A stretch of 64,000 nucleotides of DNA from Sandaracinaceae bacterium (lineage in GTDB: Bacteria > Myxococcota_A > Polyangia > Polyangiales > Houyiibacteriaceae). The DNA lies in assembly GCA_020633055.1 (NCBI GenBank), contig JACKEJ010000007.1, forward strand, positions 682,001-746,000, in the 5' to 3' direction. The first letter of the stretch is position 1; every line of letters begins with the position of its first letter. The notes under the pieces were generated by a model, which had not been told where the DNA came from, made no database searches, and was given only the letters and a program-made list of their open reading frames with translations. Shown here one piece after another: positions 1 to 10,589 of the stretch. Position numbers and translations under genes: made by a program.

Positions 1-70
1 GTGGGCGCGAGGGTACCCAAGGTCGAGCGAACGGCAAAGTCGTTCGCGCCTCGGGGACCTCCGCGCCCAC
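1..70. repeat. Nested inverted repeat at the left edge
   Basis: The outer arms are bases 1-9 (GTGGGCGCG) and 62-70 (CGCGCCCAC); the inner arms are 27-33 (GCGAACG) and 41-47 (CGTTCGC). The structure lies just past the stop codon of the leftward gene that ends at 100, so it could be a transcription-end hairpin, but no T-run follows it. It may also be the edge of a longer element cut by the window. Confidence 0.4.
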
Positions 71-99
71 CGTTGGTCGGGGCTGCGCGGACGCGTGGC

Positions 100-669
100 C
101 TATGCGTCGAGCCGCGCCAGCAGGTCCGCTGCCGTCGCGTCGGAGTCGACCGTGATGCGCAGCGTGAGCGGCTCACGCGCCTCGCCGACCGACTCGATGG
201 TGGCCTGCTGCCCCGGGTAGAGCTTGGCGAGCGTCGCCTCGAGGGCGGGCTTCACGGCGGCGACCGTCTCTTCGCTGTTCGGCGCGAGGAGGCGATCCTG
301 GATGCGGAAGAGCACCTCGCCCGTACCGAAGCGCGCGGCGAGCCCCTCCTGCGCTTCGAGGCGCGCGCAGCTGGAGAGGGCCCGGCGGAACGTGTCGGTC
401 ACGCGCGCGGCGAAGTCCCCCTCGGCCAGCCGCTTGCGGCTGTAGGTGAACCCCTGCCGCGCGTCGTCGCGGTCCACCGCGTAGTTGGCGTGGTGCCCGA
501 TGATCATCACGCCCGGGCCGTCGGGCACGTGCGAGTAGTCGGCCACGTCGATCAGCAGCTCGTCCGACACGACGCGCCGCTTGATCCACTCGTGGAACAC
601 GGGGACGAGCGCGACGTCGCTGATCTCGTCGCGCGCGAAGAACTTCACTTGGAGTTTCTGGGCTTGCAT
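100..669 (-). CDS. Conserved hypothetical protein downstream of sulfite reductase
   Basis: A 189-residue soluble protein with no signal peptide or membrane segment. I do not recognise a named family. The middle contains a PDGPGVMIIGHHANYAVD stretch that looks conserved-core-like, and the N-terminus (QVKFFARDEISDVALVPVFH) reads as a normal globular fold. The ATG at 669 is chosen because AGGAAACGAGA lies just upstream; the longer frame only shadows the neighbouring gene. It starts 38 nt after the nitrite/sulfite reductase stop on the same strand and is probably co-transcribed with it, which hints at a role linked to sulfur or nitrogen reduction or the redox partner. That role is inference from position alone. 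Confidence 0.8.
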   Translation of the reverse strand: MQAQKLQVKFFARDEISDVALVPVFHEWIKRRVVSDELLIDVADYSHVPDGPGVMIIGHHANYAVDRDDARQGFTYSRKRLAEGDFAARVTDTFRRALSSCARLEAQEGLAARFGTGEVLFRIQDRLLAPNSEETVAAVKPALEATLAKLYPGQQATIESVGEAREPLTLRITVDSDATAADLLARLDA

Positions 670-707
670 GGCTGTCTCGTTTCCTACGCGGGTTGCTGCG
701 ACGGCGT

Positions 708-2960
<2,253 letters not shown>

Positions 2961-3072
2961 CTTGAACTCCTCATGCGCGCTCGGTCCTCGAGCGCTAGGA
3001 CCGCCACTATTCACGAGTTTACCCAGAGGTCAAGTCAACAATGCCGTGGTGACCCGTCATGTCGCATTTAAC

Positions 3073-3083
3073 GAAATCATTTC
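3073..3083. promoter_or_regulatory. Candidate operator, 11-bp palindrome in the divergent promoter region
   Basis: GAAATCATTTC is a perfect inverted repeat in an AT-rich island (about 3050-3120) between the sulfite reductase and the rightward kinase gene. On the minus strand TTGACT/TTGACC hexamers lie between it and the reductase start. It could bind a regulator of the reductase; the protein is unknown. Confidence 0.35.
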
Positions 3084-3220
3084 ATAGCCCTAATTCTTGA
3101 CCTGCGAGGTGTGCTTTAAAGTCCGCCGCCCGAGGGCTCGTATCCCACATCGCCCCACTAAATAGTCACGCCCTCGTGCGACGACCGCCGCGGAATCGCG
3201 TTATGGTGGACCCCACCGCG

Positions 3221-4897
3221 ATGAAACCCATCCGCGACTCGACGTCCAGCGTCTTCTGCGTGCACTGCCGCGAGACGCATCCGCGCGTATGGACGCATTG
3301 CCCAAACTCGGGCAAGCCCATGCAGGCGGGGGACCCACGAGTCGGGAGCACCGTCGCCTCACGCTACCGCATCGAGTCGATCATTGGCCGTGGGGGCATG
3401 GGGATCGTCTACGGCGCGCGGCGCTCGACCGGCGAGCGCGTGGCGGTCAAGTGTCTCCATCCGGAGATCGCGGACAACGCCGACGCCATCCGCCGTTTCC
3501 AACGGGAGGCCGAGACGGCGCGAAGCGTGCGGCACCCGAACGTCGTCGAGGTCCTCGAGGCGGGTGTCGATGGCGGGTCACCATACATCGTGATGGAGTA
3601 CCTGGACGGTGAGCCCCTCTCCACGCGCCTCACGCGTGCGCAGACGCTGTCGCCACACGTCGCGTGTCAGCTCATGCACCAGGCGTTGCTCGGGCTGGCG
3701 GCCGTGCACCGCGCCGGGGTCATCCATCGCGATCTGAAGCCTGGCAACATCTTCCTGAGCTTCACGCCGCGTGGCGAGATACGCGTCAAGCTGCTGGACT
3801 TCGGCGTGTCCATGTGGAGCGACTTCGACCTCGCCTCCACCAAGCTCACGCGCACGGGCGTCCTGATGGGGACACCCAGCTACATGAGCCCCGAACAAGC
3901 CCGCGGGAACCCGCGCTTCGACCAGCGCGCCGACCTCTACTCGGTCGCCGCCATGCTCTACGAGTGCATCGCCGGCCACGTGCCGCACGTTCGCTCCAAC
4001 TATCACGCGCTGCTGCTTGCCATCGTCGAGGGCAACCCGCCCCCCCTCGAGGCGTGCGTCGCCGTGCTGCCCCAGGGGCTGTCTGCCGTCGTGCATCGCG
4101 GCCTGGCGGTCAACCCCGACGTGCGATACGCGGACGCGGATGCTTTCGCGGGCGCGCTGGAGCCGTTCCTCACCCTGACGCGCGCCTCCTCGCCGCCGCG
4201 CTTGGCCACCTCCGCGGCATCCCAGTTCGGCGTGTCGCCAGCCCGTCCATCCCCGCCTGCCGACGAGCCTGGCGGCGACGACGTGGCGGTCCGTAGTGCC
4301 CGGGACTCGAGCGTCTTCATTGCGCGCGACCTCCCCGCCACGGCGGAGCCATCCGTCTCCCAGACGGTCTCGATGGGGGCCATGCGCTATCTCCAGGCGG
4401 AGTTCGGCCCGGCGGCGGTGGCCGAGCTGCTCACCCGCCTACCCAGCGCGCACGCGCGCCTGCTCATCGACGGCGCCCCAAACCTTCGCTGTCCCGCCAG
4501 CGTGTGCGACGCGCTGCTGAACGAGGCCGAGATCGAGTTCGGGGCGGGCGCCATGTCCGTGTCCCGCGCCATCGGAGCCGAGATCGCGACATCGGCCGCG
4601 ACCCGCACGCTGCGCTGGGTCCGCACCGTTTCGCCCGCGGTGTTCGTCACGCGCGTGCCCGACGTGTGGGCCGACCTGTTCGACTTCGGGTCTGTCTCCG
4701 TGATGACGGTGGGGTCCACGCGCTGCCGCATCGACGTCATGACCACGCTCGCCGAGTGCGCCGCACGCGACGCGATGATGTGCGGCCTTTTCGCGCGCTT
4801 GCTCACCATCACAGGCGCGACTGCGGTGGACGTGTACTCCACCGGGGGACTCGAGCGCGGCTCCACGATCTATCGCGCCGGGTGGCAAGCCACCTGA
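3221..4897 (+). CDS. Serine/threonine protein kinase with zinc-ribbon N-terminus
   Basis: A 558-residue eukaryotic-type kinase. Residues 13-27 hold C-x2-C and HC spacing (CVHC ... HC) like a small zinc ribbon. The kinase domain follows: glycine loop GRGGMG (about 56-61), VAVK lysine at 77, HRDLKPGN catalytic loop, DFG and a GTPSYMSPEQ activation segment, so it should be active. After a Pro/Ala-rich linker the last 180 residues (from MGAMRYLQAEFG) resemble the myxobacterial DUF2378/TIGR02265 sensor-like domain (VWADLFDFGSV core); this assignment is from memory of the family pattern. No transmembrane segment is seen. Start chosen at 3221, where a TATGGT hexamer lies 13 nt upstream; starts at 3176 (GTG) and 3203 are possible. 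Confidence 0.88.
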   Translation: MKPIRDSTSSVFCVHCRETHPRVWTHCPNSGKPMQAGDPRVGSTVASRYRIESIIGRGGMGIVYGARRSTGERVAVKCLHPEIADNADAIRRFQREAETARSVRHPNVVEVLEAGVDGGSPYIVMEYLDGEPLSTRLTRAQTLSPHVACQLMHQALLGLAAVHRAGVIHRDLKPGNIFLSFTPRGEIRVKLLDFGVSMWSDFDLASTKLTRTGVLMGTPSYMSPEQARGNPRFDQRADLYSVAAMLYECIAGHVPHVRSNYHALLLAIVEGNPPPLEACVAVLPQGLSAVVHRGLAVNPDVRYADADAFAGALEPFLTLTRASSPPRLATSAASQFGVSPARPSPPADEPGGDDVAVRSARDSSVFIARDLPATAEPSVSQTVSMGAMRYLQAEFGPAAVAELLTRLPSAHARLLIDGAPNLRCPASVCDALLNEAEIEFGAGAMSVSRAIGAEIATSAATRTLRWVRTVSPAVFVTRVPDVWADLFDFGSVSVMTVGSTRCRIDVMTTLAECAARDAMMCGLFARLLTITGATAVDVYSTGGLERGSTIYRAGWQAT

Positions 4898-4942
4898 CGG
4901 CGCGAACCTCCTGACGGCGCAGGCGGGCCTACCGCGCTGGGC

Positions 4943-6550
4943 TCAGGCCTTCCCGAGGCGCGCGAGGCGCGCTTCGTCGGCGAGGTACTCCTCGTAGCCC
5001 ATGCCGAGGTCGTAGTACGTGTCCGGGCCGAGCTCGAGCACGCGTGACACCAGAGAGTCCACGAACTGCACGTCGTGGGACGCTACGATGAGGCTGCCCT
5101 CGAACTTGATGAGCCCGTTGTTGAGCGCCGTGATGGACTCGAGGTCCAGGTGGTTGGTGGGGCCGTCGAGCAGCAGCACGTTCGGGTCCTGCAGCATCGC
5201 GCGCGACAACATGCAGCGCACCTTCTCGCCCCCGGAGAGCACGGACGCGGCCTTCTGCGACTCCTCGCCGGAGAACAGCATGCGGCCGAGGAAGGCGCGA
5301 CAGAAGTTCTCCTCCTGGTTGGTGGAGAACTGACGCATCCAGTCCACCAGGTTCAGTGAACAGCCGTCGAAGAACTTGGCGTTGTCGCGGGGCAGCACGC
5401 CCAGGTTCACGGAGCTGCCGAAGCGGAAGGTGCCCTCGTCGGGCTCCATGTCGCCCGCCAAGATGGACATGAACGCGTTCACCGCGTTGTCGTTGCCCGT
5501 GACGGCCATCTTCTCGCCGCGGCTGAGCGTGAAGCGCACGTCCTTGAAGAGGAGCTCCCCGTCGAGGGTCTTGGTCAGCCCGTCCACGAAGAGGACGTCC
5601 TTGCCCAGCTGCCGCTCGGTCTTGAAGATGATGTACGGATACTTGCGCGACGACGGCTTGATGTCGTCGAGGGTGATCTTCTCGAGCTGCGAGCGGCGCG
5701 AGCTGGCCTGACGCGACTTGCTGGCGTTGGCGCTGAAGCGCTGGATGAAGGCCTGCAGCTCCTTGATCTTGTCGGTCTTCTTGGCGTTGGCCTCCTGCTT
5801 CTGACGCAGGGCGAGCTGGCTGGTCTCGTACCAGAACGTGTAGTTGCCGCTGAAGAGCTGCACCTTCTGGAAGTCCACGTCCGCGATGTGCGTGCAGACC
5901 TTGTCGAGGAAGTGACGGTCATGCGAGACGACGATGACCGTGTTCTGGAAGCGCAGCAGGAACTCCTCCAGCCACAGGATGGTGTCGACGTCCAAGTGGT
6001 TGGTGGGCTCGTCGAGCAACAGGATGTCCGGGTTGCCGAACAGCGCCTGGGCCAGGAGCACGCGCACCTTCTCGCCGTCCTCCAGCTCCTTGACCAGCTT
6101 GTTGTGGCGCGCGTCCGGGATGCCCAGCTCGCTCAGCAGCTGCGCCGCGTTGCTCTCAGCGTCCCAGCCCTGAAGGTCGGCGAACTCGGTCTCGAGCTCG
6201 GCCGCGCGCACGCCGTCTTCGTCGCTGAACTCGCCCTTGGCGTAGATCGCGTCCTTCTCCTGGCCCACCTCGTAGAGCCGCTTGTGCCCCATGATGACGG
6301 CGTTGAGCGCGGTCACGTCGTTGTAGGCGAAGTGGTCCTGCTTGAGCACGCTGAGGCGCGCGCCAGGCGGGATGACGACCTTGCCGGAGCTGGGATCGAG
6401 CTCACCGGACAGGCAGCGCAAGAAGGTGGACTTGCCCGCGCCGTTGGCGCCGATCAGGCCGTAGCAGTTCCCGGGCGTGAACTTGATGTCCACGTTCTCG
6501 AAGAGCGGGCGACTGCCGAAGGAGAGGGAGAGGTTTTCGGTGGAGATCAT
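4943..6550 (-). CDS. ABC-F family ATPase, YbiT-like, with a degenerate second ATPase domain
   Basis: A 535-residue soluble ABC-F protein of the ribosome-binding translation-factor family, with no membrane domain. The overall pattern follows E. coli YbiT (opening SLSFGSRPLFENV, RFSANASKSRQASSRR linker). NBD1 has a good Walker A (GANGAGKST) and Walker B (LLLDEPTNHLD), though its signature is the weak LEDGEKV, as in YbiT. NBD2 keeps its signature LSGGEKVR but Walker A reads GNDNAVNAF, with no lysine or serine, and Walker B reads LLLDGPTNHLD, so the catalytic glutamate is glycine. Site II or I should therefore hydrolyse poorly. The ATG at 6550 is favoured over the upstream frame extension, which is repetitive and runs toward the tRNA terminator. 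Confidence 0.92.
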   Translation of the reverse strand: MISTENLSLSFGSRPLFENVDIKFTPGNCYGLIGANGAGKSTFLRCLSGELDPSSGKVVIPPGARLSVLKQDHFAYNDVTALNAVIMGHKRLYEVGQEKDAIYAKGEFSDEDGVRAAELETEFADLQGWDAESNAAQLLSELGIPDARHNKLVKELEDGEKVRVLLAQALFGNPDILLLDEPTNHLDVDTILWLEEFLLRFQNTVIVVSHDRHFLDKVCTHIADVDFQKVQLFSGNYTFWYETSQLALRQKQEANAKKTDKIKELQAFIQRFSANASKSRQASSRRSQLEKITLDDIKPSSRKYPYIIFKTERQLGKDVLFVDGLTKTLDGELLFKDVRFTLSRGEKMAVTGNDNAVNAFMSILAGDMEPDEGTFRFGSSVNLGVLPRDNAKFFDGCSLNLVDWMRQFSTNQEENFCRAFLGRMLFSGEESQKAASVLSGGEKVRCMLSRAMLQDPNVLLLDGPTNHLDLESITALNNGLIKFEGSLIVASHDVQFVDSLVSRVLELGPDTYYDLGMGYEEYLADEARLARLGKA

Positions 6551-6646
6551 GGTGGCTCTCTCGTGCGGCGTGAGCGGGGGGCGGAGGGGCGGCTCGCCCG
6601 AAGGCGCGGCGCCCGAGCGACGAGGCCCACCGGCCGGTGGACGAAG

Positions 6647-6688
6647 GAGAAAAAGAAACAGGCCCGACGCTGGGGTGCGTCGAGCCTG
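6647..6688 (-). terminator. Intrinsic terminator of the tRNA-Gln/tRNA-Glu transcript
   Basis: On the minus strand a 12-bp stem (CAGGCTCGACGC pairing with GCGTCGGGCCTG, one G-T pair) with a 6-nt loop is followed by TTTCTTTTTCTC. It lies 6 nt past the CCA end of tRNA-Glu, a textbook rho-independent terminator. Confidence 0.92.
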
Positions 6689-6694
6689 CTTGGG

Positions 6695-6769
6695 TGGTGA
6701 CCCCAACGAGATTTGAACTCGTGTTACCGGCGTGAGAGGCCGATGTCCTAACCACTAGACGATGGGGCC
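6695..6769 (-). tRNA. tRNA-Glu (CTC)
   Basis: A complete cloverleaf on the minus strand: acceptor GGCCCCA/TGGGGTC, anticodon stem TCGGC/GCCGG with loop CTCTCAC (anticodon CTC), and T-arm with GTTCAAAT. The discriminator A is followed by an encoded CCA. It decodes GAG and is probably co-transcribed with the upstream tRNA-Gln 50 nt away. Confidence 0.95.
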
Positions 6770-6819
6770 AGCTTGGGAGCTGCGAGCCTTATAGTGGCTT
6801 GCAGCATTTTTTCAAGCTG

Positions 6820-6890
6820 TTCGGGGACTAGGATTCGAACCTAGATAGCCAGAACCAGAAACTGGAGTCCTGCCGTTAGACGATCCCCGA
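6820..6890 (-). tRNA. tRNA-Gln (CTG)
   Basis: Acceptor TCGGGGA/TCCCCGA, T-arm with GGTTCGAATCC, anticodon loop TTCTGGT (anticodon CTG). The innermost anticodon-stem pair (positions 31-39) would be U-U, a small oddity. CCA is not encoded. It is the first gene of the leftward tRNA pair. Confidence 0.93.
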
Positions 6891-7016
6891 ATGTCAACAC
6901 CCAGGTGCCCTGGGGCGCCCTGCGAGGACGGGACTATAGTCAGAACGACTCGCGGGGCAAGCCTGATTGCCTCCTTTTTCGCGGGGGGGGTCCAACTGGG
7001 ATCGACGGTCGTGGTC

Positions 7017-7137
7017 GCCACAGCCTCGGCCAGGGCTCGGTCGCGCTGGCGCTCCCTGCGGTGCCTCCCCCAATTCGGCGCATCGCTGCACGATGCTTGA
7101 ATTGGGGCCCCCCCGACACCCTGGCCGAGGCTGTGGC
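7017..7137 (+). repeat. Structured hairpin element, copy A
   Basis: Three stacked stems are visible: outer arms 7017-7035 (GCCACAGCCTCGGCCAGGG) with 7119-7137, inner arms 7067-7075 (CCCCAATTC) with 7099-7107, and a tip GCATCG/CGATGC at 7080-7096. Between the outer and inner arms on the 5' side lies a 31-nt strand, 7036-7066, nearly identical in copy B, which can itself form a small GGCGC/GTGCC arm. The opposite strand has CCCCCCGACA in both copies. The rest of 6891-7426 holds no convincing gene. Confidence 0.8.
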
Positions 7138-7281
7138 GCCCCCGACCTCATGGATCCAGGTGGGGCCTCGCCTTGGCGGGGATGGCGCGTTCGGCTTGCG
7201 CCGCTCGCTTGGGGGAGTGCTTGGATGAGCGGGGCATGGGCGTGAGGGGGTGGGAGGGGCCGGTGAGGCTCCACGGGTCCG

Positions 7282-7351
7282 ACGGGACGGTCCGGCTCGA
7301 GGGATCCACCCGTCGAGCCTAGATGGGCCCTCGCCGTGCTGAGCCGATCAG
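7282..7351 (+). repeat. Direct repeat P, copy 1, containing a GGCTCGA/TCGAGCC palindrome
   Basis: The core 7287-7319 carries GACGGTCCGGCTCGA, a GGATCC centre and GTCGAGCC, forming a hairpin; similarity to copy 2 continues to CCGATC at 7346-7351. Copy 2 lies exactly 900 bp to the right in the same orientation. This copy is about 75 nt past the stop of the DUF4303-type gene. Confidence 0.7.
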
Positions 7352-7426
7352 CCGTGCGCACCACGCGCCAAGGCGTTCGTGGGCGCGGCGTGCTTGGGCA
7401 TTCGTCGCAAAGGGGGCCTCGTCGAG

Positions 7427-8023
7427 CTACTCGCAACCGTCCATGACCCAGCGAATGAAGTCGGCGGCCAGGCCGGGAGGGTTGGCGGACTCGGTGAGCG
7501 CGGCGATCTCGTCGTCGTACTCGAGGCGATGCACGATGACCGGCACGGGATGGCCGAACACCTGCTGAAGGGTACCGTCCTCGTGGAGTGCCAGCGCGGC
7601 TCTGCAGACGTCGGCAGCGAACGCCTCCGCGATGTCCCCTTCGAGGTCGAGCAGCTGGTCGATGTCGTCTTCCGCGTCCTCGGAAAGGACGAGTCCTCGA
7701 GCCTTCAGCCAGTCCTCGACCGCCGCGGCCGCGGGCGTGCCGTGTTCGCCGAACCACGCCAGTTGGTTCTGGAGCCAGAAAGCACAGTTCCATCGAGCTT
7801 CGTCGGGGCTCGACGCCTCGTCTACCGTGGCCTCCCAGTTCGCCTCCGTGTTGAAGCCCACCATCAGCGCCGGATGCTGCATGTCCTCGTGCGCGAGGTA
7901 GAAGGACAAGGCGTAGACGCCCTCGGTCTCACTCGGCGTGAGACCCCGCAGCGCCACCTCCACCCTCAGCCGAATCGGCTCCGCGAGCGATCCTGCCTCA
8001 ATCCCTTCCCCACTAGTCGTCAT
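7427..8023 (-). CDS. DUF4303-type protein
   Basis: A 198-residue acidic cytoplasmic protein. The segment ARWNCAFWLQNQL followed by an acidic C-terminal half (DDIDQLLDLEGDIAEAF) matches what I know of DUF4303, a family often found near toxin-immunity or SMI1-type genes; its function is unknown. The ATG at 8023 is preceded by CGGAGGGAG at about 8 nt. The open frame runs far upstream, but that part is antisense to the MoxR/VWA genes. The gene is alone, enclosed by the hairpin copies A and B and the direct repeats P, with no obvious partner, which suggests it arrived or moves as a unit. Confidence 0.8.
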   Translation of the reverse strand: MTTSGEGIEAGSLAEPIRLRVEVALRGLTPSETEGVYALSFYLAHEDMQHPALMVGFNTEANWEATVDEASSPDEARWNCAFWLQNQLAWFGEHGTPAAAAVEDWLKARGLVLSEDAEDDIDQLLDLEGDIAEAFAADVCRAALALHEDGTLQQVFGHPVPVIVHRLEYDDEIAALTESANPPGLAADFIRWVMDGCE

Positions 8024-8181
8024 CCAACCACTCCCTCCGGCTCCGCGGGGTCCACAGCACCACACACGGCCTGCTCGGTCGCAGGCCCGGCGTTGTACCG
8101 CGTCACGAGGCCGTCCGTCACCCCAGCTGAGCGAGGGGGACGCCGCACTAACCGGGTCCCAGGCTGCGAGCTGATGAGCGT

Positions 8182-8251
8182 CGGGAACGGTCCGGCTCGA
8201 CGGATCCGCCAGTCGAGCCCAGCCGAGCGATCGCCGCGCAAGGCCGATCCC
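8182..8251 (+). repeat. Direct repeat P, copy 2
   Basis: The same orientation and order as copy 1: GAACGGTCCGGCTCGA, a GGATCC centre, GTCGAGCC, then ATCGCCG and CCGATC. The offset is constant at 900 bp along the whole repeat. This copy lies 160 nt upstream of the DUF4303-type start codon. Confidence 0.7.
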
Positions 8252-8302
8252 AGGCGCGAGCCCCGCGTCCCGAGGCAAACCAAACGTCACCGAGGAGGGT
8301 GA

Positions 8303-8420
8303 GGGGCGGCCGTGGCGGCGGGTGTCGGGGGGGCCCCATTGCAAGCGCCCTGGCGCGCCGCAATGGGGGAGGCACCGCAGGGAGCGCCTGCGCGACCGAG
8401 CCCGCAGCCACGGACGCCCC
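8303..8420 (-). repeat. Structured hairpin element, copy B (inverted)
   Basis: Read on the minus strand it has the same plan as copy A. Outer arms 8401-8420 pair with 8303-8322 (20 nt, two mismatches), inner arms 8360-8368 with 8334-8342 (CCCCATTGC/GCAATGGGG), and a GCGCC/GGCGC tip at 8345-8356. The unpaired 5' internal strand matches copy A at all but one position, while the paired arms differ in sequence yet still pair. The rest of 8024-8533 holds repeat P and no gene. Confidence 0.8.
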
Positions 8421-8533
8421 TCGTCCTCCGCGCGCAACCGCATGGACATCTGGAAACGCCGCGCACGAGGGACCGGCCCCCCACCGCGGAATGAATGGGC
8501 GTTCACTCCGGATCGCGCTATGGTCCAAGCCAG

Positions 8534-9376
8534 ATGACCCAAGACTTCAGCCGCTTCAACGGGACCGACTCCTACCTCACCAGCGACGCGCTCAAGGCGT
8601 CCGTGAACTGTGCGCTGCTGCTCGAGCGCCCGCTGCTGGTGCGCGGCGAGCCGGGCACGGGCAAGACGCTGCTGGCGGAGGCCGCCGCGGAGGCGCTGAA
8701 CATGGAGCTGGTACGCTGGCACGTGAAGAGCACCACGCGCGCGCAGGACGGCCTCTACGTCTACGACACGGTCCAGCGCCTGTACGACTCGCGCTTCGGC
8801 GACAAGGACGTCAACGACATCTCGCACTACATCAAGCTCGGGCCCATGGGGCGCGCGTTCGACTCGCCCAAGCGCGTGGTGCTGCTCATCGACGAGATCG
8901 ACAAGGCGGACATCGAGTTCCCGAACGACCTCCTGCACGAGCTCGACCGGATGCGCTTCTACATCAACGAGACGGGCCGCGAGGTCGTCGCCACGGAGCG
9001 CCCCTTCGTCATCATCACCAGCAACGCGGAGAAGGAGCTGCCCGACGCGTTCCTGCGTCGCTGCGTGTTCCACTTCATCGACTTCCCCGAGAAGTCGCTC
9101 ATGAAGGACATCGTCCGGGTGCACCACCCGACCATTGAAGAGTCCCTGGTGGACCAGGCCATCGAGACCTTCTTCGAGATCCGCAGCATGAACCGCCTGC
9201 GCAAGCGCCCCAGCACCAGCGAGCTGGTGGACTGGATCGCAGTGCTCAAGCGTACGGGCATCAAGGACATCCGCCTGGACCAGAACCTCCCGTTCTTGGG
9301 CGCGCTGCTCAAGAAGGAGCAGGACCTGGTGGCCTTCGCCGACCAGCTGGCCGGCGGGCGCCGCTGGAGGAGCTGA
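8534..9376 (+). CDS. MoxR-type AAA+ ATPase
   Basis: A 280-residue single-domain AAA+ protein of the MoxR kind, chaperone-like ATPases that act with VWA-domain partners. Walker A GEPGTGKT lies at residues 38-45, Walker B is VVLLIDEIDKAD, sensor 1 sits in IITSNAEKELPDAFLRRC, and an arginine-rich lid follows. It ends 6 nt before a VWA protein, the usual partner. Start taken as ATG 8534 (MTQDFSRFNG); an ATG at 8495 would add 13 residues without clear support. Confidence 0.92.
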   Translation: MTQDFSRFNGTDSYLTSDALKASVNCALLLERPLLVRGEPGTGKTLLAEAAAEALNMELVRWHVKSTTRAQDGLYVYDTVQRLYDSRFGDKDVNDISHYIKLGPMGRAFDSPKRVVLLIDEIDKADIEFPNDLLHELDRMRFYINETGREVVATERPFVIITSNAEKELPDAFLRRCVFHFIDFPEKSLMKDIVRVHHPTIEESLVDQAIETFFEIRSMNRLRKRPSTSELVDWIAVLKRTGIKDIRLDQNLPFLGALLKKEQDLVAFADQLAGGRRWRS

Positions 9377-9382
9377 GCGCTC

Positions 9383-10576
<1,194 letters not shown>

Positions 10577-10589
10577 TAGCCTGACGACC

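Noticed and set aside
7282..8251. Integron attC-flanked cassette
   Set aside because: Repeats bracket one gene, but neither RYYYAAC nor GTTRRRY core sites nor an integrase is present.
7017..8420. Retron or CRISPR element
   Set aside because: No reverse transcriptase, Cas gene or regularly spaced short repeats; only two copies of the hairpin.
6820..8420. tRNA-Gln as integration site of a genomic island
   Set aside because: The repeats lie on the 5' side of the tRNA, no 3'-end duplicate of the tRNA or integrase gene is visible.
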